Part shown: one piece after another, positions 56,749 through 64,000 of the stretch
Layout of the letters: each line of letters starts with the position of its first letter
Position numbering within the stretch: position 1 is the stretch's first letter
Source: Vigna angularis
Taxonomy: Eukaryota > Streptophyta > Magnoliopsida > Fabales > Fabaceae
DNA: 64,000 nucleotides
Direction of reading: 5' to 3'
NCBI RefSeq assembly: GCF_016808095.1
Contig: NC_068976.1
Location: 888,001-952,000 of the forward strand
Notes under the pieces: generated by a model
Seen by the model: the letters and a program-made list of their open reading frames with translations, nothing else
Told to the model about the DNA's origin: nothing
The model's database searches: none
Made by a program: the position numbers and the translations under genes

Positions 56749-58552
56749 GTAGTAGAATTTTTTCTAATTATTAGAAACCAAAAATCTAATTTAACCTTAA
56801 AAGTTAATTTTGAGCAATAAATACAATAATATGGATGAAGAAAATGGTATTGCGAGAAGTTAATGACGAACCATGGGATAGCGTGCGTACCTGTAGGGTA
56901 TCCAATAATACGCGATAGAATTCCTAAAATAATAAAAGAAATATTTATATAAAGTTAAAAAAAAGTTAAATTAAAATAGTATATTATTTACATAAATAAA
57001 AGTAAGAAAAAGAAATAAAAGATTAACGTGACGGAAAAGGTATAAAGACATAATATTTTATGAAAAAAAAATTACTCTATTATATTTATTAACTTTAACA
57101 AGTTTCATGATATTTTTTGAGTAAATTATACTGATATTATTAATTTTCCTTTGAATTACGATGTCATAGTAATATTTAAAAAAATCTATATAAATTTCTC
57201 TTTTATTTTAAAATATTAAATTGCTATACAGTTTTTAAAGTTTTAATAATATTATTCTTACACTTCAAATAAGCAAAAACCATTGTAATAAAAAAAAACA
57301 AAAGTTTAATTATGTCTTAACCATAATTAAATTGGAAGCTTATTTGGAAATGAATCTAATTATATTTAGGTTTTTCTACATGGGTATTTTTTTAAGAAAT
57401 TGGTAAATTTTAAAAAATCATTATGAGAAACAAATAAGTTTGTTTCAAAACATATATTTCTTTTAATAAAAAATTTCTTTTAAAATATAATTTTGTTTTC
57501 TATTTTTTCTTAAAAGCGAAGTTTCACACTACTTTTATTTCTTAAAATGAAAAAAAGGGGAGCCTTAATACCATGTTATGGAAGTGATGTTTTGAAACAT
57601 AACTACTGTTATTACAACCCATGTTTTCTGAAGCCGAATTATTCATATTTTGTATGTTTTTTAAAAAAAAAATATGCATTTTATATAATTTAGAAATCTG
57701 AAAATAAATAATCATAATATGAATGAGAATAGAAAGGGGGCAGACAGAGGTAGATTAATATATCTCACCACAATTGTGGGTAGGGTGGTTGTAGATCTGG
57801 CAAGTATCGCATTGAATTTGTTTGGTGGTTTTATTGAAGAAGCAAGAGACACCATTTCCACAGTGGTCCCTGCAAACAATTCGAAACCAAGACAACCAAA
57901 TTCCTTCTTCCATAGATTTGAGGATATCAGCATAGGAAACATTATTCTTGTTATCCGTACAGTTTGCCAAGGTAGACATCTTTAATCTGCATCCAACCTT
58001 CGTGTCCTTCGCTGTAAGGTCCAGAACGGCGTAGATAACTCCTCCGGAATCACTACCACATGCTTTCACTTCGACATATCGAGGATCATCACTCACTCGG
58101 TTACTACAGTTTAGAAACCCTACGTTTGCAGAACAATAAGCATGCGACCAATAGTTCGGAAAAGTCCACGGATGATCACCATATCCACTGAAATTTTGTG
58201 GGGATAAGAAATAGCGAGGAAAAGAGCAAGAAGTCTCCTCCACAACACCCGATTCACTCAGCCGGATTTCGTACATATTGTAATTGATTTCCTTCACATA
58301 GTATTTTCCTGAAAACAGAGTAACCAGTGTCCTGTTATTCACGCAATCAAATTCGTACCCGGGGAGGCCGCAACCGCGAGGATCGCCTTTCAGTCGGAAT
58401 GGATATTTTATGTCGAGAATTTCGCCGCACGAAGAAGATGGACAGGATCTGCGATGCTTGGCACTGCAAGTTTGGTGGAATAGCACAAGAATGATGACCA
58501 CCGACACAACCACTGATTGTGAGCAGCGAAAGCAAGAGGGTAAGAGGCTCAT
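47698..58552 (-). CDS. Lr10-type (LRK10L) receptor-like kinase, three exons, 660 aa
   Basis: Exons (minus): 58552-57769, 56923-56891 (33 nt) and 48863-47698. All junctions are GT-AG, phase 1, and the joined length is exactly 661 codons. Residues 1-29 are a signal peptide; the ATG at 58552 is chosen over 58639 because it places the hydrophobic segment at the start. Residues about 35-262 are a cysteine-rich GUB_WAK-type ectodomain ([23 protein letters not shown]) with a C-terminal WAK-associated part. The membrane segment is about 275-297. The kinase runs from about 336: [11 protein letters not shown] (363), HFDIKPHN (457-464), DFG (477), APE. The HRD arginine is F, so it is a non-RD kinase, a type often linked to immunity. 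Intron 2 is 8,027 bp and holds an LTR element, a TRIM array and a miniature element. No stop or frameshift was seen. Confidence 0.9.
48943..49777. other. Part of intron 2 left of the LTR element
   Basis: AT-rich intron sequence of the minus-strand kinase gene, with no separate gene or repeat seen. The kinase frame extends in-frame to 48942, but the splice acceptor at 48865-48864 (ATAG before GTCAATATATTC) gives the junction that restores the protein. Confidence 0.6.
51029..52273 (+). pseudogene. Plant transposon protein-like gag substitute with acidic tail, three stops
   Basis: The ATG at 51029 begins [15 protein letters not shown]. Residues about 30-270 resemble the 'putative plant transposon protein' domain found in non-autonomous LTR elements ([66 protein letters not shown]). 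A linker ([19 protein letters not shown]) and a tail of almost only D and E follow (52156-52260). Stops: TAG after EQC (about 51433), TAG after SCYT (about 51857) and TAG near 51902. Each would be CAG before a C-to-T change. Otherwise the frame is kept throughout, so the decay is slight. The domain's function is unknown. Confidence 0.75.
52156..52258 (+). repeat. GAT/GAG-rich coding microsatellite
   Basis: Runs of GATGAGGATGCA and GATGATGAT encode the D/E-rich tail of the element protein. The complementary strand has an open but meaningless serine/alanine frame. Confidence 0.8.
52274..53608 (+). mobile_element. 3' internal non-coding region of the intronic LTR element
   Basis: No further coding sequence. 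It ends GAGGACAAGCAAAGTTTCAAGTTTGGGG, given here as the shorter words GAGGACAAGC and CAAGTTTGGGG, the usual 3' junction signature of Athila-like elements, just before the 3' LTR. Confidence 0.65.
55157..56475 (-). mobile_element. TRIM (miniature LTR) tandem array: four LTRs
   Basis: On the minus strand each LTR starts TGTTGGAA(G/A)T(C/C)CCACATC-like and is about 115-120 bp: 56424-56305, 56175-55672 (interrupted), 55531-55412 and 55274-55157. After each of the first three lies a primer-site-like sequence complementary to initiator tRNA-Met (56304-56293 TGGTACCAGAGT, 55671-55660 mutated, 55411-55400 TGGTATCAGAGC). Then come about 120-125 bp of internal sequence ending in a purine tract (GAAGGGGGTG) and the next LTR. 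There is no coding sequence. The array lies in intron 2 of the kinase gene and in the same orientation. Confidence 0.8.
55753..56128. mobile_element. Mutator-type MITE, 376 bp, 150-bp perfect arms
   Basis: The ends read GGGTTAAATATGTTTTTGG and its reverse complement. The first and last 150 bases are perfect inverted repeats by eye, with a loop of about 76 bp. TATATTATA (9 bp) flanks it at 55744-55752 and 56129-56137, as expected for a Mutator-like element. It interrupts the third LTR of the TRIM array and is younger than it. No coding sequence. Confidence 0.92.
56706..56744. repeat. (TA)n microsatellite
   Basis: About 19 TA units in intron 2 of the minus-strand kinase gene, 150 bp downstream (in gene sense) of the micro-exon donor. 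Confidence 0.95.
56924..57768 (-). other. Intron 1 of the minus-strand receptor kinase
   Basis: An 845-bp intron from GTGAGA (57768) to TTTTAG before the micro-exon at 56923. AT-rich, no repeats or genes recognised. Confidence 0.75.
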
Positions 58553-59002
58553 TGTTAACTCTGCTCCTCCAATTGGAGAAATTGAACTTAAGTTAGACGG
58601 ACTACTGATTGAAATTATTAATAAATGAATATCATTCATCGTGATCTAAAACAATAATAATAATTTTAATATTTTAGAAAATATGAAATTCTCAACTTAA
58701 AATAATTGTACAGCTCTTTCATTTGGTTTTATAAAATGAATTATATTTTATTTTTTAAATTGTACTTTTTTACATGGATAAGAGGAAATTTAAAAAAAAA
58801 AAAAGAGCCACTCGACAAGAAGCAGGGTCATTTGACTGGCTTGTCCATTTAAAGTGGAAAATTTAGACCCGTAACGTAAGTCATTGAATTGACTGAACAG
58901 GAAGACAACGCGGAGTTGCTGGTACACCCGGCCACCACACCAAGTCCATGTTTAACTTGAGCGGACTAGAAAGACGTCCTGAAACTGCAAATCAACCCCA
59001 AA
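58553..59002. promoter_or_regulatory. Shared 450-bp upstream region of the two receptor kinases
   Basis: The two start codons point away from each other across 450 bp, so both promoters must lie here or overlap. Two TTGACT words (58832-58837 and 58889-58894) match the W-box (TTGAC[CT]) bound by WRKY factors. An AT-rich part (58730-58770) may hold TATA elements. Joint control is inference. Confidence 0.5.
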
Positions 59003-60916
59003 ATGCTCAATTTTCAGAAGGTATCTCTTCTATGGACGCTGCTGTTTCTGGTAGGGAATCCTGCGACCAGCAAGAACCACGTCGCCGATAAATGTGGCAA
59101 AGTTCGCATTGAATTTCCATTTTATCTCAGAAATAAAAACTTGAATCACACCACCGACTACCCGCCTGAGTTCGGTCTGTTATGTACCCAACAAAATGAG
59201 CCCATTCTGGAGCTGCCTGCCCTTCCAATACAATTGTTTGTCACAAAAATTGATTACCAGTCTATGCTAATTAGAATATATGACCCCCAAAATTGCCTTA
59301 ATGATCAACTCTTGAAACTCGGCACGACATCCATCTCTCCATTCCGATTTCCCATAGATCATGCTAAGTCTCACGTTTCCGTCTTCCAATGCGATTCCTC
59401 GTGCCCAATTTTTGTAGGAGAATCCGACATCGTCTCCACTGACCCGCAATTGGTATCCTGCACGAAGCTGAAAGATGTTTACGTCGAAGGGTGGCGTTGG
59501 TATAATGGGGGTAAGCTTGCTATGGAATGGTCAAAACCTGACTGTGGAGACTGTGAAGCACAAGGCCAAAAATGCAAATGGAAGAATGGTACTAACCGTG
59601 CAACTGAATGTTATGCTAGCCAAACAAAAAGGATTCCCACGTCAACCGTCGTCCGCATTGCTGCAGGTATGCAGTATTAAAGTTACTATATGTTATAGTT
59701 TTGCTATTTTGTTGATCCCTTGCAATTGTATTTAATCCTTGCTTAAATTTTTATTCACTTTGGTTAACTTGTTCTTCCACCAACAGGAATAGGTGGTTCC
59801 ATGCTTTTGCTGCTATCGGTCAAGGCATTGTTTTATACATATGACTTCTATAAGAAGAGAGGAGAAGACCAGGCTCGAATAGAGAAATTCTTGGAGGATT
59901 ACAGGGCAATGAAGCCCACCAGATTCACTTATGCTGACATCAAGAGAATCACAAATGGTTTTAGTGAGAGTTTAGGGGAAGGATCTCATGGAGCAGTGTT
60001 CAAAGGAATGCTCTCTAGTGAAATTATTGTTGCTGTGAAGATACTCAAAGACACAGTGGGAGATGGAAAGGATTTCATAAATGAAGTGAGAGCCATTGGG
60101 AAAATTCATCACGTTAACATTGTTCGCCTGCTTGGTTTCTGTGCAGATGAGTTCCACCGTGCTCTCGTCTACGATTTCTTTCCGAATGGGTCGTTGCAGA
60201 GATTCTTGGTTCAACCGGACAACAAGGATGTTTTCCTTGGTTGGGAGAAGTTGCAACAAATTGGTCTTGGTGTTGGGAAAGGGATTGAGTATCTCCACCT
60301 TGGTTGTGATCATAGAATTCTTCACTTTGACATTAATCCTCACAATGTTTTATTAGATGACCTTTTTGTCCCAAAAATCACTGATTTTGGCTTAGCCAAG
60401 CTGTGTCCCAAAAATCAGAGCACCGTGTCGATGACTGCCGCCAGGGGAACTTTGGGCTACATTGCCCCTGAGGTTTTCTCTCGGAACTTTGGTAATGTGT
60501 CTTACAAGTCTGACATTTACAGCTATGGGATGTTGCTCTTAGAAATGGTTGGAGGAAGAAAGAATACAAATGTGTCAGTTGAGGACAGTTTCCAAATTCT
60601 GTACCCAGAGTGGATCCATAACTTGGTGGAAGGAAAAGATGTGCAAATTAGCGTTGAGGATGATGCAGATGCTAAAATTGCCAAGAAACTTGCCATTGTA
60701 GGACTTTGGTGCATTCAGTGGAACCCAGCTGATCGTCCTTCCATGAAAACTGTGGTACAAATGCTTGAAGGGGATGGATGTGAGTTAGTAGCACCCCCTT
60801 CTCCTTTTCATATTTCTGGTTCTTCTACAACAAATACCATTTTTCCTGCAAGGCGTCAAAATTTTGAGTTGGAGGTTATTCATGAAATAGAAGAAAACAG
60901 TGTCGATCACTTTTAG
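59003..60916 (+). CDS. Lr10-type (LRK10L) receptor-like kinase, two exons, 597 aa
   Basis: Exons are 59003-59666 and 59787-60916. The 120-bp intron (GTATGC...CAACAG) is phase 1, and the joined length is exactly 598 codons. Residues 1-23 are a signal peptide. Residues about 30-215 form a cysteine-rich ectodomain with the family's CGKVRIEFPFYL start and PDCGDCEAQGQKCKW end. The membrane segment (about 222-240, GIGGSMLLLLSVKALFY) is short and contains a lysine. The kinase starts near 268: GEGSHGAV (285), AVK (306), HFDINPHN (401-408), DFGLAK, APE. The HRD arginine is F (non-RD), and the following lysine is N, which departs from the general kinase pattern and from the neighbouring gene (IKPHN). 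No stop or frameshift. It is a probable tandem-family relative of the minus-strand gene. Confidence 0.92.
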
Positions 60917-61389
60917 GTTTCCTTCAAATGCTATCTCGTATATTTTATTGGAGTTTTTAAGCTTCATCAGTACTGTTGATAGTTTAATTATTATCCATGT
61001 AAACTTGTTAATCAACTTGTTTATTGCTTCTCACGTTATGCTTTTACGATCAGTCATGATTAATTTTCATTAGCTTCAACTTCAACGTACCTAGAATTGA
61101 AATCGTCAAAGTTGATTGACTTGTAACACAAATTCGTTCTTTTTAAGCTTCCACTTCTTGCAGTTGTGCAAATATAACTTTATAGCCTTCATCTTAACAG
61201 AAGTTAGTTATCCATCCAGCTGAAATAAAAACAGGGTATCATACGTGTCTTTTATATTATCTATTTTTGTTTTTAATAGTACCATAAAAATGGACTCATC
61301 TTCATACAAAAATTAGAAATTTATTTATTGAACAAAAATTTGTTAACTTTTTGGAAGGTGCACCGAATCGTTATACTTAGTAAATTAAA
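60917..61389 (+). other. 3' UTR and flank of the plus-strand receptor kinase
   Basis: Non-coding sequence after the stop; ordinary AT-rich flank. No separate gene recognised. Confidence 0.5.
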
Positions 61390-62479
61390 ATTTTCTGTAA
61401 CATTTCAAAAATACAGCTATAAACTATACTTAAGAGTTCTTACATTTACAATAAGATAAAACAGTTACAGGAAATAAAGTTAAATTACAGTTATCCTAAA
61501 ATAACCATAAATTAAAACTTTAAAGAAACCTACACTAATACAAATTATAAAAGTAGACCGATCGGTCATACAAGAGGTGTATCGACCGAACTATTTCTAC
61601 TAACAATGTATTAAACCGAACGGTCCTATACTAATTGCGAAAACAAACACAAGACCAAACGGTCTTACTCTTAGCGGAAACCATCTTCTCCAGCCAGTGC
61701 ATGCGATAGAGAACCCTCAATATCTTCTGCTCACACCCACCGGGTTTTCATTGCAATGACAAGGACGACCGAACGGACAACAATGACAAGACAGGAAAAT
61801 AAGGGTAAGCTAGTGTAATTTAATTAATTAAGTAAAACTTATAATTCACACAATTCTAAGATAAATCAATAGGTCAATCATGCAACAACCAAACATACAT
61901 TCCAACAATGACCGAAAGTATAATACATGCAATGACCGACCACTTTTACTCTGACTGTCCGGATTGTATGAATTTTGTGTAGCTATGACGTTTTTGCACT
62001 CGGGTGATGATTACATTAGTTGGGATACCCTCAACAGCTGTCATCCAAGGTTAGTCCGTTCCGCCCAAGTTCACCTTATGGTCTAGGACCTCTTGCTATT
62101 CCCACACATGAGTTACTCTTCTCTACATGAGAATTTGCAATCACGAAATATCAGGATACGCCAGCTAAGCTTTGTCCACATTCATACTTTACCATTCCAT
62201 AATCAATCCTGAGATATTCCTCCCTGGAATACTCCGTCATATCCATACTATTCAATTCATGCCACACTTTAAATAACATCATACTTCATCATCAATACAT
62301 TCAAAATGAACCAAGAAAACAATATCCCATCTTAGAAGCAAGACTGAATGAGAGAATACCTTTTAGACTAATCTAACCGAGCCCTTAGTGTAAGACCGAA
62401 CGGTCTTTCACTTATCCACAGAACAGGACCGAACGGTCCATACTAGGTAAATTTTGAGGAAATGGTCGAACATTAAAAC

Positions 62480-62690
62480 ATGACCAAACACTATTGAGGT
62501 TGGCCGAACACTACAAGCTTTGGCCTAACACTATTGAGCTTAGTCGAACACTACAAGCTTTGGCCGAACACTATTGAGCTTGGCCGAACACTACAAGCTT
62601 TGACCGAACACTATTGAGCTTAACCGAACACTACAAGCTTTGGCCAACACTACAAGCTTTGGCCGAACACTATTGCAAGACTATCCCGTC
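62480..62690. repeat. About 21-bp minisatellite, alternating two forms
   Basis: TTGGCCGAACACTACAAGC and TTGGCCGAACACTATTGAGC alternate for about ten units; one pair lacks its partner near 62640. The CCGAACACT core is a variant of the CCGAACGGT word around it. Confidence 0.85.
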
Positions 62691-63824
62691 ATCAACTGAA
62701 AACTACACAGAAGTTAAGACCGAATGCAAGAGAAAGACTACTCACACATAATACCGAACGGTTATAAACTGGTAAGACTCTAATGAGACTGAACCCAGTT
62801 AATGACCGAGTACCTGAACATGGCCGAATGACCAATTAGTGCATAGTCGAGCGGTCAACAACGCGTACTCAACTTTCTGCATAATTTTGCAGAACTTTTG
62901 CAGAATGATGAACAAGCTAAACTTTACCAAAACTAAACATTTTCCCCAACTTTTAATCCTCCAAACATGAATCAAACACATCTCTATACTAAACTAAGAA
63001 TACCTAAACCTTTCTAACATCATTTAGAGAGTTTCATCTCAGATTTGAGAGTCAATTCTGCAGAATCATCAACTCAATGACCAAAAATCAGATTTCCTAC
63101 TCTTTTCACATTTTACAGGTTCTAAGAGTTCTAACAGATCCAAAACAACTTGTCCAGACTCTTTCTATCAACCAACTCCATACCAAATCTCAATTCCCCA
63201 ATTTCACTACTCAAATCCATAGAATTTCACACGACATAGTAACAAAGCACCACAAGGAACAAATCAACATGTTCACAGAATATGACAGTTCACGAGACAA
63301 TGTCGAGGACACCCAAAAATCCAATTTCATACACATGCAAGATCATCAAACAAAATTTTCATACTCAGAAGATCATAATCAAATTAACTAACTTCCCTTA
63401 CCTCTCATTCGTACGGCACAACTTGACAGATTTTAACCTTCTTCACAGCTTTGCTAAACCGCAAGTGATCCTAAAACATCCTACAGACTTTGAATCGATG
63501 AAAGGAAACCAACCACCGAACCAGAAACAGAATCAGAACCCAGATGAAAAGCTGATGAACACATGCAAAGCCGAACAGTGCTTGCATGTACCAGAAATTA
63601 AGAAATTTCAAGAATCAAAGAGAGACGCACTTAGCGGCTCTAAACACGAAATTGACCGGTGGAAAAGGAAGCACTTGACACCAGGATGTCATAGGCACAA
63701 CATGATTTTGAATCAGATGAAGTGAGATGAGAGAAATCTAGAGAGAATGGAGAGGAAAATTAGGAAATAATGGTTCTAGAGAGATAAATAGTTTTAAGAT
63801 AATGAACCGAGTATTTAGAAATTT

Positions 63825-63833
63825 CTATTTATA
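63825..63833 (-). promoter_or_regulatory. Possible minus-strand TATA box
   Basis: On the minus strand TATAAATAG is followed about 60 bases later by a CT-rich stretch (TTTCCTCTCCATTCTCTCTAG). It may be the promoter of an LTR or of a gene extending into the flanking sequence. Sequence evidence only. Confidence 0.35.
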
Positions 63834-64000
63834 CTGTTGGTGTATTTCAACCTTAAAAGCTTAATTCAGTTATTTTAATACCTCTATCTACTCTATTATT
63901 CTATTTTCTGGATCTTTACGTTTTCAAATATAGTCTTTTAAAAGATTTGTATTTATTTTTCTAGTTATGTTTATTTATCAATTTTAATTTTAATGAAATA

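Larger units (their letters stand above)
61390..64000. mobile_element. Probable LTR-element remains with CCGAACGGT motifs
   Basis: Near 61396 TGTAACATTTCAAAAATAC could be an LTR start, but no partner, primer site or coding sequence was found. From 61556 to 62830 GACCGATCGGTC, ACCGAACGGT and CCGAACACT words recur. Frames at 63077-63391 and 63282-63725 are A/C-rich and show no family features. Assigned to a mobile element only by its repeat content. Confidence 0.35.

Noticed and set aside
62480..62690. CRISPR-like array
   Set aside because: The units are contiguous with no unique spacers, in a plant nuclear context.
63077..63725. Two plus-strand frames near the right edge
   Set aside because: Low-complexity N/Q/H-rich, overlapping frames, no domain. 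They may be part of an LTR.

Overview
The window looks like nuclear DNA of a flowering plant, probably a phaseoloid legume (Vigna/Phaseolus-like; this is inference). The reasons are the AT-rich intergenic sequence, GT-AG introns, Ogre/Athila/Tat-type Ty3-gypsy elements, CACTA elements with CACTAG ends, and two intact Lr10-type receptor kinases. Nothing bacterial is present. Most of the 64 kb is nested transposable elements. Only three gene models look potentially intact: a small WUSCHEL-like homeobox gene and two receptor kinases.

1-8148: a gag-only Athila-like Ty3/gypsy element on the minus strand (LTR 4319-6481, tRNA-Asp primer site 4296-4313, gag 2450-3916). Antisense to gag, where pol would be expected, sits a complete-looking small gene on the plus strand. 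It has a TATA box at 254, a non-coding first exon, and two coding exons. The 152-residue product has a WOX homeodomain, a WUS-box-like LLDLFPI and a terminal ELTL resembling an EAR motif. This is my main candidate for something undescribed. The segment 1-250 recurs without visible change at 7899-8148. 8149-13316: remains of plus-strand Tat-lineage elements, with two families of tandem repeats, two LTR-like stretches, a broken receptor-kinase ectodomain fragment, and a decayed RT-RNaseH-aRNaseH-integrase reading frame.

13317-26111: an Ogre element on the minus strand (ORF1, gag, protease; LTR 19903-23741) lies inside the gag-pro region of another Ty3/gypsy element, whose LTR-like segment is 24739-26111. 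26728-40174: a Ty1/copia element on the minus strand, split by an Athila-type element (29885-37648) that sits in the integrase domain. Its 3' LTR is also split by a CACTA fragment. 40175-46740: CACTA relics, including a decayed transposase/Ulp1-type protease region with a younger CACTA miniature inserted in it.

47698-60916: two Lr10-type (LRK10L) receptor kinases, head to head across a 450-bp gap. The minus-strand gene (660 aa) needs a 33-nt micro-exon and has an 8-kb intron. That intron holds a complete LTR element (49783-55002, target duplication AGCTT), a tandem TRIM array and a 376-bp Mutator-type miniature element with 150-bp perfect arms. The plus-strand gene (597 aa) has one intron. 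A decayed relative of its ectodomain is the fragment at 10385-10790.

60917-64000: the 3' flank of the second kinase, then a repeat-rich region with a CCGAACGGT motif (also abundant in the Ogre LTR), a 21-bp minisatellite, and a possible minus-strand promoter. All reading was by eye. Boundaries given as approximate are so.
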